Part shown: positions 46,675 to 58,916 of the stretch, one piece after another
Layout of the letters: each line of letters begins with the position of its first letter
Numbering within the stretch: the stretch's first letter is position 1
Origin: Chelydra serpentina
Taxonomy: Eukaryota > Chordata > Testudines > Chelydridae
Reading direction: 5' to 3'
Assembly (NCBI GenBank): GCA_037349315.1
Contig: JBAIAC010000004.1
Location: 27,345,001 to 27,409,000 of the forward strand
DNA length: 64,000 bases
The notes under the pieces: model-generated
What the model saw: the letters and a program-made list of their open reading frames with translations, nothing else
Databases searched by the model: none
What the model was told of the DNA's origin: nothing
Made by a program: the position numbers and the translations under genes

Positions 46675-47204
46675 GTAAGTAGACTAGCGGCTGCTGAACA
46701 CGCTGCTGGTCCCCATACGCGCTGGTGGGGTGGCGCGGCGCAGTTCCCCGGTGTTGGGCGATTCCTGGCCCCCGCTGGGCCAAGGGTGCTGGTGGTGTCC
46801 GGAATCGGTGGATTTGGGGGAAAGGGCAAGGCTAGTAGGGAAGTGACATCGTTAGTGGTCGTACTGCAGGAAAAGCCTTGCTAATGCGCCGGCACCCTTC
46901 CTACATCCCGTTAACTGCCTGCTTCGCAACCTTGTCCCGATAACGGGAGCTCCCCTCTTGGCAAAGGTTTACAAGAGTGGGTGTGAGGCTGCAATTGTTA
47001 CTAAGGGTTTGTTAGTTCTCAGAAGTAGGCTGTGCCACAGTATAGCCTATTAGCAGAGGATGAAATGCAACCAGGAGACTACAGATGTTAATATAAAGTG
47101 AACAAAGTACATTATGTGAGGCATTAACCTTACTGGCTTGGCATGTTTATTCACCTAGCCACTCACTTTCAGAACTGAGTAATTCTCATTTGTAACTTTG
47201 CTTT

Positions 47205-47840
47205 TATGTTTTGTAAGGGACCTCACAAAACTGGGTGACCGGGCAACAAAATGGCAGATGAAATTCAATGTTGATAAATGCAAAGTAACGCACATTGGAA
47301 AACATAATCCCAACTACACATACAAAATGATGGGGTCTAAATTAGCTTTCACTCAAGAAAGAGGTCTTGGAGTCATTGTGGATAGTTCTCTGAAAACATC
47401 CACTCAATGTGCAACAGCAGTCAAAAAAGCTAACAGCATGCTGGTAAATCATTAGGAAAGGGATAAATAATTTGGCAAAAAAGATCATATTGCCTCTATA
47501 AAACATGGTACACCCACATCTTGTATACTACATGCAGATCTGGTTCTCTCATCTCAAAAAAAAAGATATATTGGAATTGGAAATGGTACAGAAAAGGGCA
47601 ACTAATATGATTAGGGTATGGAACAGCTTTCATATGAGAAGAGGTTAATAAAACTGGGACTTTTAGGCTTGAAAAAGAGATGACCAAGGGGGATATGAAA
47701 ATCATGATTGGTGTGGAGAAAGTAAATAAGGAAGTCTTATTTACTCCTCATAACACAAGAATTGGGGGGGGGGGGGTCACCAAATGAAATTAATAGGCAG
47801 CAGGTTTAAAACAAGCAAAAGGAGCTTTGGATTAGCCCTT
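47205..47840 (+). pseudogene. CR1/L3-like LINE ORF2 fragment
   Basis: TKLGDRATKWQMKFNVDKCK, then GLGVIVDSSLKTSTQCATAV and KKANSML match the region after the RT catalytic site of CR1 ORF2 (compare 62460-62690). Further downstream, VQKRATNMIR-like and NRQQV pieces are visible but the frame is broken. Intron 1 of C11orf54. Confidence 0.75.
47764..47776 (+). repeat. G-run
   Basis: About 13 consecutive G inside the CR1 fragment; likely an expanded homopolymer. Confidence 0.85.
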
Positions 47841-48053
47841 AGTAAGCAACTTTCTCCTTTCACTTGGGAAACTGTTGCTATAAAGTATGCTTACCTCCCT
47901 CTCTCCACTCTCTGATCTTTGCTGTGCCCCTGTGTGTCTGCAGACTCGGGAAGACTATGGGCTCACTTTTGAAAAGTAATATTGGTAACCATAAAGACTG
48001 GAAACATGTTTTTTTAATTAAAACTTGCATCGTGCAGAAGTGGATGGTTAATG

Positions 48054-49475
48054 TGTGACGGGTTATGCTCCTTGGGAAGCTACCTGATGTGCTGAGATAC
48101 CACCGAGTCTACCTGTTCTGCCAGCATGGGCCCCCTTTAACCTGTCTTGCTGAGCCAGGCTATTAAAGCTTCCTCTAACACACACAAAGAGGCAGGTCCA
48201 CACCCAGCTGCAGATCAGCTCTGGGAAGACTCATCTTAAGGGACTTGCTCCAACACTCTGCTCACTCCTTTTAAGGAGTACAAACCCAAAGGTTTTATGA
48301 AATTTGCCCTCTCCCTCAATGTGGAGAGAGATGTGCACACTTCTTCTCCCCTGCCCCCCAACATTAGAAATTACAGAAACCGATGTAATAAAATCTGCCT
48401 TTTATAGTTAATAAAATTTGTTTTGTTTATTAAGTGGTAAAAGAGGTATCAAACCAAACAAAGCAGATTACTAAGCAAATGAAAAACACGCAAACTAAGC
48501 TAGTTTCATTAAAGAAATTGGTTACAAATAGTATTTCTCACTTTAGATATTGTTGCAGACCGTTTGCAAAGTTTCTGTGGTTCAGAGTTCCAGTTATATT
48601 CCTTTTCAGACTAGACCCCGTCTCAGTCTGGACTCCCCCCTTGCCTTCCCTTCATGTGGCTTTTGCAGTCTTTCTTCCTGAGCAGACAGCCATGGAGAGG
48701 AGGAGTCCCATTTGCCTTCCTCCTTGCCCTTAAATAGGATTTACATAAGGCAGGAATCCTTTGTTTCCCAAACTTGACCCACCTTCCCTAACAGTGGAAA
48801 GTTACAAGAAGTCCCAGGTAATGTCTTAGAATCAGGTGACAAGACCACCTGACTAACAAGGAGTAATGGTCTCAAGTTGCAGTGAGGGAGGTTTAGGTTG
48901 GATATGAGAAAAAACTTTTTCACTAGGAGGGTGGTGATGCACTGGAATGGGTTACCTAGGGAGGTGGTGGAATCTCCTTCCTTAGAGGTTTTTAAGGTCA
49001 GGCTTGACAAAGTCCTGGTTGGGATGATTTAGTTGGGGATTGGTCCTGCTTTGAGCAGGGGGTTGGACTAGATGACCTCCTGAGGTCCCTTCCAACCCTG
49101 ATATTCTATGACTCTGTGGTATCACAGAGTCCATGAGTGGCAGTATGGAGTGTCCACAGGAAGGCCAAGCTTTTCACAGTCCATTGTCCTCACTGATGGG
49201 CCATCCGCACTGTCTGTCTTATCCATTGTTGTACCTGAAGTGTTAGCAGTGGGCGTCACCCAAAGTAGCATAGTTGAAATACAGATACATAGTCAATATT
49301 CCTAACTTCAGATACAGAAATGATACAGGCATACAGATTAGATAATCACATTCAGTAAATCATAACCTTTCCAATGATATCTCACATGAGCCATCTTACA
49401 TAAAAGTATATCTCAGTTATGTCATATTCATATCATAAGCATATTTTCATAAAGAATATGGAATGACATGTGACA
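48054..49475 (+). mobile_element. Solo LTR interrupted by CR1
   Basis: Starts TGTGACGGG, ends ATGTGACA, with 5-bp duplication TAATG on both sides (48049-48053, 49476-49480). Same family as 23457-24585. A 250-bp CR1 3' end lies inside at 48860-49111, so this LTR is the older insertion. Confidence 0.78.
48860..49111 (+). mobile_element. CR1 LINE 3' end, nested in LTR
   Basis: GGTTTAGGTTGGATATGAGA, CACTGGAATGGGTTACCTAG and GGTTGGACTAGATGACCTCC are nearly identical to 63050-63270. 5'-truncated, ending ATTCTATGAC. Confidence 0.88.
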
Positions 49476-50379
49476 TAATGCCCCTGTACTCACTTGGAAA
49501 AACTTCTTCTTCCCCATTGGTGGGTAGGCAAGTAAACTTTTTCCAAGCTCCACTGAATGGATATCTGGGACTTGTTTCCTTTTTGTGGGCAATAAGGCAG
49601 ATGTGACTAAATAGTTAATGATTGGTGTTATTGACTTATGAGCTGGATCCAGCCAGCTCTTCCTGGTGGCCTGCTCCAATCACCTGATTGTGTGTTCTAG
49701 TAGAACTGAGTAAACTATAGCTACTTTGAACTTGTGAACTGTGAGTAATAAACTCTTTTGAAAACTTAGTTTCAGGTAGTCGCTAACAAAACAATTCTTG
49801 CATACCAGGCTAGTGTAGGAGAGGTACATCCATCTCTTTTGCTGTTCTCTGTCAACAGAAATACTGCAACCCCTCTTCTTTTTTGTAGGGGAAAGTCTTG
49901 GTGTCATGCCTGCCCAGAGGTCAAATTGGGCCTCCTAGTGAACAGTACTGTACTACTTTTGTGCAGGGGAGGGGAGAAGGTGCAGGTGGAAGACTGCCTT
50001 TTTGAGCTCATAACTCTTAGCTTTCATAGAAAAACAAAGTAAAGCTCCACCAGGACAAACACCACCATGTATATAGAGCCCTTTGAAGTCAGGGGCTTGA
50101 TTGCAAAGACCCAGTTGGAGGCTTGGGGCTAAGTCCTTCTGGATACAGTGCTCTGAATCCTCTCTAGAACTGCATGCTATGCATGTTGTCAGTCCAAAAC
50201 ATATGAGGAAATTAGCATTATAAGCATAAACATCACAATCTGTCACTTGAACCAAAAAGTCTAGTCTACTGTAGTTTATGTATTCTTAATTGAAATTGAA
50301 AAAAACCCGTCCATATCAAAAAGTAGAATGCAGCTGTGCAAGCCCTTTTTAATCAGTAAACCATTGTGTTTGTTCACAG

Positions 50380-50522
50380 ATCAGTAAGTCTCAGTGCCTT
50401 GTGTACTCTGATCTCTTCAGAGAATTTATAAATCAGTTGTCCAGTTTGCTGAAAAAAATAGAAAATGGACAAAGTTGAAAAGTTTGCTCTTCATGTCCCA
50501 AGTCTAGAGGAACTTTCAGGGG
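50380..50522 (+). CDS. C11orf54: C11orf54 first coding exon
   Basis: Acceptor TTTGTTCACAG, then 85 untranslated bases, ATG at 50465 and MDKVEKFALHVPSLEELSG before a GTAAGT donor. The family N-terminus reads ...FHVPSLEELAG, so this ATG is supported by homology. Phase 1 out. Confidence 0.88.
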
Positions 50523-50739
50523 GTAAGTAATGCAATTTATAGAATTTTAAAGTTATGGACGTTGTTGCAATAAGAAATGACAAATAACTAAATTTTGTAT
50601 TGTGCTCTTTGCCTGTGTCCTAAATAGAGCTGGGTAGAGGCTGGCTTTGACCTGATAAAGTTTTTCCCATCTGAATTATTCTAAGACAGCAAACTGTGTC
50701 TGTGCATCCATCCCATTTATAACCTTCAGCCCAATGATT

Positions 50740-51130
50740 GGACACTTGTTTGGGAAATGGGAGACCCCATAATTGAATCCCTACTCTGGAGCAGGGACTT
50801 GAACTCGGATCCTTTCGCCTGAGGAAGTATCCTGGCCACTAGGCTACAGACTGTTTTGGAGTGGGTTGCTCATAATCTCTCCTATTGAAGCTGTTCCACT
50901 TTCTAAAAATACTTAATATTAATTGGACCAAAGAGAACCAGAACAATTCTTTAGCCTCTTGATTAAGGCACTTTCTTGGGAGGTAGGAGATGAATGGAAG
51001 GATTGTTTAAGACCTGGGAGGAGGGAAACTTGAATTCAAGCCTAGGTTCCAAAGTAGGGATTCCAACCTTGGTGTCCTACATGAGAGGCAAGTGCCATAA
51101 CCACTGGGCTAAAGGTTATAAGATAGATGG
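50740..51130 (+). repeat. Possible tRNA-like SINE remnants
   Basis: Two stretches (GACTTGAACTCGGATCC...CCACTAGGCTACA; and TTCCAACCTTGGTGTCCTAC...AACCACTGGGCTAAA) look like reversed tRNA halves. Family not assigned. Confidence 0.35.
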
Positions 51131-51600
51131 ATGGACAGCCACCACAGTGAAAATTTTTGGACATGTATCCAATGGTTCTCAGTTGCTTTTCTTCCAACTG
51201 AGACCCAAAATCTACCTGTAATTTCTTGCTAGTTCCACTCACATCCCACATTACTTTGCAGCTTCAAAAGATTGCATGATTGGGATCTTGGCAAGAACCC
51301 CCTGGTTGAGTGGGAGTGCTACTTTTATCTGCTACATGTTCTGATTGGAGCAGTGCCAGGATCACAGCTTCTTGAACCGGTGCTGCCCACAGAGCTGAAT
51401 GCTTGGCAGGGAGGCGTGAGGAGTTGCAATAGGATTAGGTTGGGGGTGAGATGGGGTGGAGCACTTGGAGAGCAACCATGATAGGATCAGGAGGCTGAAT
51501 TTGTCCCTATATCAGCAGCAGGAGAAGTAGAGTGGAAAACAGAGTTTCCCCTTCCTGGCTGGGCCGTCATACCCAAAGTTTTGTCTTGCTTTTTATTTTC

Positions 51601-51619
51601 TCTCTCTCTCTCTCTCTCA
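51601..51619 (+). repeat. (TC)n microsatellite
   Basis: Nineteen bases of alternating T and C in intron 1 of the C11orf54 coding part. Confidence 0.9.
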
Positions 51620-51784
51620 TCAACCTTTGGGAAATGACTCAGTGGAGATCCTGTCAGAGCCTCCTTACTGACCCACTCACCTAGCAGGAGCTAAAACTTC
51701 ACATAAGGCTACTAAGTAAATTTTGCTGACTCGTTATGGCAAATGGCTTTAACTCCACCAGGCTAGAAGAGAGGTAGAGATGTG

Positions 51785-52928
51785 TGATGCTGCACTCCAT
51801 ATGTTTATGGAAATATGCTTATGAGTGTAAATACGATGTAACTGGAATATGATTTATGCAAAAGGTCTCTTGTAAGGTATCATTACAAAACTTATCATCT
51901 ACTGTGTTCATCCTATATGTATGAATGTATCATTCTTGTATCAGAAGCTAGAAATATGAAGTGTTACTCTGAACTCCTATTGTAACTATGCAAAGTGTGG
52001 CCATTAATGGTGGTTTGGAATCTTGATGGCTCCCATCAACTAGGACAATTGGTTGTAAATGGCTCTGTTTATTTGCATGCCTTCCTGTGAGTCAGGCCAG
52101 AAAGAATGAAGGCTTGGGGTCTCGCAGGACATGTGACCATGTCACCTCGTACTGGAATCCATCTTAAACCTGGTGCTTTTCCATTTAGAAGGAGGTGTGG
52201 GGACCCAGAGAAACAAAAGATTTCCGCCTTGTGACAAAGATATATAAGAGGGTGGAACAGAAAAAAGGAGGCTGCAGTCATGAGAAATCCCCTAGTTCCA
52301 CCTAAGCTGGAACAAGGACTGTACCAAGGGGAAAGGATTAGGTCCAGACTAGAAAAGAGTCTAGTCTGTGAAAGAAGCTTATTGGAACATCTCTGAGGGT
52401 GAGATTTACCTGTATTCAGTTTCTTAAATGTATTAGGCTTAGACTTGCGTGTTTTGTTTTGTTTTGCTTGGTAACTTACTTTGTTCTGTTTGTTATTACT
52501 TGGAACCACTTAAATCCTACTTTTTCCACTTAATAAAATCACTTTTGATTATTAATTAATACCTGAGTAAGTAATTAATACCTGAGTAAGTAATTAATAT
52601 CAGCGTTATAGAGGGCGGACAATTTATGAGTTTATCCTGTATAAGCTTTATACAGAGTAAAACTGATTCCTTTGGGGTTTGGATCCCATTGGGAGCTGGG
52701 TGTCTGGGTGCTGGAGACAGGAGCACTTCTTAAGCTGTTTTCAGTTAAGTCTGCCGCTTTGAGGCATGCGTGGTTCAGACCCTGGGTCTGTCTTGGAGTA
52801 GACTGGCATGTCTGGCTCAACAAGGCAGGATTCTGGAGGCCCAATCTGGCAGAGAAAACGGGCTCAGAGGTAGTCTCAGCACATCAGGTGACAGTCCCAA
52901 GGGGGTCTTTGTGACCAAACCTGTCACA
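51785..52928 (-). mobile_element. Solo LTR, opposite orientation
   Basis: Reverse-complement relative of 23457-24585, from TGATGCTGCAC to CCTGTCACA. It shares the GCTTTATACAGAGTAAAAC hairpin. A short tandem of TAATTAATACCTGAGTAAG lies at about 52555-52600. The flanking 5-mers AGATG/GTATG no longer match well. Confidence 0.78.
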
Positions 52929-53233
52929 GTATGAATCTCTGAACAGGGGAACAAGGGGAAGAGACAGGGAAATCCTTTAGGAAGTCCTAGAAACAGCGTG
53001 GCCTAAGGAGAAAGCATAGGCTGAATTTTATCTTCTGTTGTTGGGTCTATCAATAAAGCCAAATCCAGGAATGGGTTAAGTTTGAACTTGAATAAACCCC
53101 CTCTGAGTGACATAAGTTACAACGACATAGCACTGTTCACAGCGGGAGAGCTTTTCCTGCCAACATAACTTGTGCCGCTTGCAGAGGTGGTTTTATTATG
53201 CTGACGAAATAACTTTCTCCCATCAGCATAGAG

Positions 53234-53800
53234 CAGGGGTGGGCAAACATTTTGGCCTGAGGCCACATCAGGGTTGCGAAACTGTATGGAGGGCCGGGTA
53301 GGGAAGGCTGTGCCTCCCCAAATAGTCTGGCCCCCGCCCCCGGACTGCCCCCCTCTGAACCCCTAACCCATCCAATCCCTCCTGCTCCTTTTCCCCTGAC
53401 CGCCCCCTCCCAGGACCCCCTGCCCCTAACCGCCCCCCCCCCGGGACTCCACTCCCTACCCAACAACCCCTGCTCCCTGCCTGCCCTGATCACTATCCAC
53501 ACCCCCGCCAGGCCCCCTGGGACTCCCACACCTATACAACACCCCCGCCCCCGGTTCCTCATCCCCTGACCACCCCCCACCCCAGAACCTCCGCCCCCTG
53601 TCCCCTGACTGCCCCCTGGCCCTTAATCCCCCCCCCCCCCACTCCCCACCTCATTACCATGCCGGAGCCAGCCACACCATAGGAGCGGCAGGCTGCGGGG
53701 GTGAGGGGACAGCAGGGGAGGAGCTGAGGGCTAGCCTCCTCGTCTGGGAGCTCAAGGGCCGGGCGGGACAGTCCCACGGGCCGTAGTTTGCCCACCTCTG
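53234..53800. mobile_element. hAT-type MITE with C-rich core
   Basis: Ends CAGGGGTGGGCAAACA / GTTTGCCCACCTCTG; exact 8-bp duplication GCATAGAG (53226-53233, 53801-53808). The core is a long C-rich tract, which produces spurious Gly-rich open frames on the other strand. Confidence 0.92.
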
Positions 53801-54048
53801 GCATAGAGCATCTTCACCAGATGCGCTGCAGCAGCGCTGGACATGTAGATATGCCCTAAGCCAGATCCATCCCTACTTTTACTCCAGTGGAACAATCCAT
53901 TGTTTATTCCTATGTGGGATTTGTTTTTGAGTGACTTTGTTTTACTTTGGCATGTAGTTAGTGGACCTAATGTTGATATAACATTTCATTTTGTTTTGTA
54001 TCAAGGGTTGTTCAGCAACATTTCTTCCCTCTGTTCTGTATAGGAGGG

Positions 54049-54742
54049 TGTGACAGGGTTCGGACTCACCCCGGCGGCGCCTCCTGCTGGTTTCAGTCGG
54101 GAATTAGCTCACCAGCCTCTGGAGCGCCCTCTGTTGGCCGGGGATCCGGCTGCCCACTCTCTGGCCTGTGTCTCTCCCAGGACCCAGTGCCCCTTTAACT
54201 GGGGTGCTGCCCCCTGGCGGTACCCCATCGGTCTTACTTCTAGGGTCTCCCCTCCCTAGGGGACCCCCAACCCACTATCCCCACCTCGCCTCAGTCGTAG
54301 GCTACTGCCAGTCACCAGCTAGCCCCCACGCCCTGGGGCAGACTGCAGTATAAGCCACTCATCACAGGCAAGGCTGGGTTGGACCTGCTGCCTCGGCCTA
54401 CCCGTGGGTTGCCCCCGCAACCCCAGTACCTAAATGGGCCTAACCCTAGGTCACAGCCTGTGGTTTTCCTAGCCGGAGCTCCCCAGCTCCTCTGGCCTTC
54501 CCCAGCCCTGCTCCACCCTAGGTACCTGGTCAGGTCCCTGCAGCCAAGCCCTTCCCTCTCTAAAGACACAGAGAGAATGTTTTTGCTCCAGGCCCACTGC
54601 CCTCTTATAAGGGCCAGCTCGGCCCTGATTAACTGGCCACAGCTGTGGCTGTCTTGCTCATCAGCCCAGCTTCTGAGCCTCAGCCCTCTCCCAGGGCTAT
54701 TTCCAGACCCTCCGGGTAGGAGCGGGGTTCTACCCCGCTACA
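54049..54742 (+). mobile_element. Solo LTR, 694 bp, GC-rich
   Basis: TGTGACAGGG ... CCCCGCTACA with exact 5-bp duplication GAGGG (54044-54048, 54743-54747). GC-rich and unrelated in sequence to the 1.1-kb LTR family. No coding sequence. Confidence 0.85.
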
Positions 54743-55275
54743 GAGGGGTATCTTGTTCAGACATCTGACAAAAAAAAAAGTTCCTTCTCTTTTTTCCCTT
54801 TCTAGTGACCAATTTGAATCCAGTTCAAGTCACAGTGAGGGAAAATTGTTATCCTGTGATATCTGTTGGGTGTGCGGCACTTTTGAAAAGTGCCTAAATG
54901 TGGATTTATTTAGGAGTGTAGTTTTAGGCCTCTTTCTGAAAATCTTGATGTGTGTGTGTTTGTGTATATATATCTATTTATATATTGTAAAAAGAAAAAA
55001 TAGAACCTTCTGTCCTTCAGCAATATGACAGGATAGCAGAGAAGGATTTATTCCTCTCTCAGGCCCTGATTCAGTGAGATAATTAACATATGCATAACTT
55101 TGAGCTTGTGACTAGCCTTATTTAAGTTAATGGAATTGCTCATGTGCTTAAAGTGACATGTATGCTTACGTATCTTGCTGAATTGGCACCTTAAAATATG
55201 TGTTTTATGTGGTGTGTTACTTGCCAAACTCTAGCTAATTTCTCACTCATAATTTTTTTTTTTACTTTATTCTAG

Positions 55276-55374
55276 TCCTGCAGAATGGGCTTAAAGAGAA
55301 CTTTGCTGATGTCCAGGTCTCCGTAGTAGAATGCCCTGATCTGACTAACGATCCCTTCAACTTTCCTGTCAAAG
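55276..55374 (+). CDS. C11orf54: C11orf54 coding exon 2
   Basis: Acceptor TTTATTCTAG, donor GTAACA, 99 nt. Encodes VLQNGLKENFADVQVSVVEC and PDLTNDPFNFPVK, nearly identical to the known family. Phase 1 in and out. Confidence 0.95.
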
Positions 55375-55444
55375 GTAACATACTGTTCTAACCATAAGCT
55401 ATGACTCTGCCAATATTTCATAGCTGATTCTTCATAATTAGAAA

Positions 55445-56175
55445 CTCTTGAACATGATGGCAGAGGAAGAGTGGTCTTGTGGATAAGCTACAAGGCTGGG
55501 AGGTAGGAGAGCTTTGTCTTAGGGCTAGTCTACACTTACTGGCTGGATCGGAGGCGTCGGATCGATCTTCTGGGTTCGATTTATCGCGTCTCGTCTAGAC
55601 GCGATAAATCGAACCAGGAAGTGCTCCCCCGTTGACGCTGGTAATCCAGCTCGCTGGGAGAAGTAAGCGCTGTCGACGGGGGAGCCTGCGCGCCGCGTGT
55701 GGACCACAGGTAAGTTCGAACTAAGGGTACGTCTATACTCACGCGTCCCGTCGGAGGAGTCCAATCGATCTTCTGGGTTCGATTTATCGCGTCTTGTCTA
55801 GACTTGTATAAATCGAACCAGGAAGTGCTCCCCCGTCGACGCTTGTAATCCTGCTCCACGAACGGAGTAGGCGGAGTCGACGGGGGAGCCTGCGCGCCGC
55901 GTGTGGACCCCGGGTAAGTACCTTTTTATTCGAACTAAGATAGTTCGACTTCAGCTACGTTATTCACGTAGCTGAAGTTGCGTATCTTAGTTCGACAGAG
56001 TGGGGTTAGTGTAGACCAGCCCTCATTCTTGGCTCTGCCACTGCCTTGATGTGACCTGACTAGGACAAATCACTCAAGTGCTCTGCATCACTGTTCCTCC
56101 TCTGTAAAATGAGTTTAACTAACAGGTTTAATTCTCTATTGTATGTTAAAGGTTTTGACATCCTCAGATTGAAGG
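55445..56175 (+). repeat. MIR-like SINE split by a MITE
   Basis: GGTAGGAGAGCTTTGTCTTA (55502-55521) and CTTGGCTCTGCCACTGCCTT onward (56027-56150, with CTCCTCTGTAAAATGAG) read as one MIR-type SINE. The MITE at 55520-56024 has been inserted into it. Confidence 0.6.
55520..56024. mobile_element. Harbinger/Chompy-like MITE with internal duplication
   Basis: Ends GGGCTAGTCTACAC / GTGTAGACCAGCCC after TTA. The core (ATCGATCTTCTGGGTTCGAT ... GGGGGAGCCTGCGCGCCGCG) occurs twice, at about 55560-55705 and 55765-55908. Copy 1 has a perfect 18-bp inverted repeat, GTTCGATTTATCGCGTCT (55574-55591) with 55597-55614. Confidence 0.8.
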
Positions 56176-56560
56176 GGCTATGTAGATACCAAGTACTGTC
56201 TTGCTATTCAACTTCATTCTAATAATGAGCTCAGTCTCTGTTTATTTAAACTCCCACCATTGCCCCTACACAAGACAGGTGGAAAGCATTTATACCTTCT
56301 GCTATCTGCATGTACCTTCTGCTATCTTTGCATGATGACACTACGAACTATGCCTCATTGAAGAACCGGTGTTCCTCAATTTTTGCCTAGTAGATTTTGT
56401 ATGTGCATGTAGAGCAGTACTACTTTTGAAACAGGCTGGCTAGCTTTCAGAAGTGAACCCATACCTTACGCATATTTTTCTTCCAGTTCAGGCCTACTTT
56501 ACATGGATTTGTAGAACCCCTAATTTATCTTAGTACTCAGAAAAAAATGGTGATTTAAAA

Positions 56561-56906
56561 CAGAGGTTTTTAACCAGGGGCTCCCTGGGGGTCTGTGAGA
56601 AGGTTTCAGGGGGTCCTCCAAAATAAACCAAAGAGCAAGGCCAACATTAGACTCGCAGGGGCCCAGGCAGAAAACAGAAGCCCAAGCCCTACCATGCGAG
56701 GCTGAAGCCCAAGCAACTTCACTTCACAGGGGCCCCTGTGGCTTGGGGACCCAAGTAGTTGCCTTGCTTGCTACTCCTAACACCGGCCCTGGCTTTTAAT
56801 CTACTGGATATGCAGAAAAACAGTTGCTGTGGCACAGGTGGGCCATGGAGTTTTTAAAGCATGGGGGTGGGGGGGGGCTCAGAAAGAAAAAGGTTAAGAA
56901 CCCCTG
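56561..56906. mobile_element. hAT-type MITE, 346 bp
   Basis: Ends CAGAGGTTTTTAACC / GGTTAAGAACCCCTG, exact 8-bp duplication ATTTAAAA (56553-56560, 56907-56914). Confidence 0.93.
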
Positions 56907-57039
56907 ATTTAAAAGACTTTCTGAAAACTTAAAGGACGCTTTTGAGGAACAAATTCTTTGTCTTATTATACTTCAAGTGCACAGAGAGAATTTTAGACAG
57001 ATTCTCTTGACAAGCTAACTTGCCTTATTCTTGTTCTAG

Positions 57040-57113
57040 GAATCTGTGGGAAGCCTAGAATAGCGGATGTGGGAGGTGTTCCTTACCTTGTGCCTCTTGT
57101 ACAAAAAGATAAA
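57040..57113 (+). CDS. C11orf54: C11orf54 coding exon 3
   Basis: Acceptor CTTGTTCTAG, donor GTGAGT, 74 nt. Encodes GICGKPRIADVGGVPYLVPL plus VQKDK. Confidence 0.94.
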
Positions 57114-57965
57114 GTGAGTTAATTTATAGTCATGGCTTTTTAGTGCACTTGCCAAAGAAAGAAGCATATGTAGTCATATTTTAAAATACTATCCTGGCGA
57201 ACGCTGACTAATGAATGCTGCAGGATTCCACTTGTAAAAATAGGCTTGCATTGCGAAAGCATTATGGGCCAAGCGTCCTGGCCTGTGCTGAGCATAAGAA
57301 CATGTCAGAAATCCCACAGGGGAAGCTGCATGCAAAAGTTGTCCCTCCTCTGGTACCTACTAAATAATGTGTGGCTGTTTCTTCAAAAGCTGTCTGACAG
57401 AAGCCATAGAGGGATGTTGGAGGGAATTACTTAGAGTCCATGGCATGGTCTGTATGTTTATATATTGTATGTTACCTATCCCTCGCATCTAGCCCTCCAT
57501 GCTGATTATTACTATCGTTTATAAAAACAGACTTTGTATGGGGCCGGTATAGGCCAAAGTAGAGTTCACATTAACACTTGCTAATGCATTTTCTTTTGGT
57601 AGAGCATAGGGCCTGCCAGAATCTGATTCTATGTGACATCACTTAAGGATATTTTCATTTTTTGCTTTAAACAATGTCACTTGCACAGAGATCAGTAATT
57701 TTGTCCTTAGACAGGATGGGGCCAAGCTTGTGCAAGAAGACACTGCAGTCCAGAAAATAAGTGGATATGTGCCCAGGTCATTAAGTTTGAACTTGACCAG
57801 ATGCCAGTGCTGTTCGGATTTGAGGATTGTGTTCAGACCAATTTGTACAAATAAATAATAATGATATTTGGATAAAATCATCAAGAAATTGCAGTGGAAT
57901 GTAGCTGAGATGAGAATTACAAGGCAGGAAAGTCAAAGGTACATAAATGTATGTCTCTTGTGCAG

Positions 57966-58067
57966 GTTTATGACCTGAACACCGTTGCAAAGCAAATAGA
58001 GTTGCCTGGAGCTTTCATTCTTGGAGCTGGAGCTGGGTCCTCTAGGATTCTTGGAGTAAATGCTGAG
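57966..58067 (+). CDS. C11orf54: C11orf54 coding exon 4
   Basis: Acceptor TCTTGTGCAG, donor GTCAGT, 34 codons. Encodes VYDLNTVAKQIELPGAFILG then AGAGSSRILGVNAE, the Gly-rich turn of the fold. Confidence 0.93.
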
Positions 58068-58916
58068 GTCAGTAAACATGTATAAATATGCAGAAGTTCT
58101 CAAAAATGATTTCATTGATAGAGCAAACATTTCTACACTGATAACTTGTATGTAGCAACATAAGTTTGTCTGACACTTTACAAAGATAATAAAGACAAGG
58201 TCTCTGCCAGGAGTTACTTATTACTTGGGTAATAAACCACATTTTGTGTTTATAAACTGTACAGGGAAGCATATGGTTACTATGGAGCTAACAGGAAGCA
58301 GCCTCTAGTTGTTGATATGCTGAAATTTGCAATTAGCTGGTCACATTTTTAATATCAGAGAAGAAGAAAAATATGTAAAAAATGGACGCCAAAGAGCTCA
58401 ATGGTAAATTGCTTTAAATACCCAGTGTTAGTCCTCATTTTAAATATCACAAGAGAAAAAATAGTGTTATTCAAGATGCTATTGTTTTAAGACTTAAGCT
58501 CTAAGGTCAGGTAAGGATCAGAAGTTAAAACATGATTTAGTTGATCTGTCCTACATGGTGAAATAGATAAAGAAAGCAGTTTTGATTTGAGGTGAATGGA
58601 AAACTCCAGTGTAATATGAAAAATGTTCTAATTGCTACATCTAATTACAAAGAAGAGTACATGACTAAACATATTCCTAGGTGAGTGAAATACAATCAAA
58701 GAAGAAAACTAAATCAATTGAAGGCTGGCATCTTAACAGCCTGATGCACAATAGGAATGAGAGAATTTAGCTCTTGGTAGTAAATATAACTCAGAGACTT
58801 TCAAAGTGGCTGCATGGTTTTAATTATTTAAATAAAATAGGAAAATATTTTTATTTTAAAAGTAAGTAATCAAATTAACCAAATTATTATAGGCCTTGCC
58901 TTACAACAACATTAAG

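Larger units (their letters stand above)
46000..46950. promoter_or_regulatory. CpG-rich bidirectional promoter TAF1D/C11orf54
   Basis: CpG dinucleotides are dense here and scarce in the flanks. The first exons of TAF1D (minus) and C11orf54 (plus) point away from each other about 100-200 bases apart. No TATA box is placed convincingly. Borders judged by eye. Confidence 0.8.

Noticed and set aside
46159..46884. Open frames of 65-131 codons on both strands at the promoter.
   Set aside because: High CpG content makes stop codons rare; no homology or Kozak/splice support. They overlap two known first exons.
53137..53804. Gly/Arg-rich minus-strand frames of 147 and 81 codons.
   Set aside because: These are translations of the C-rich core of a hAT MITE with clear termini and target duplication, not a gene.
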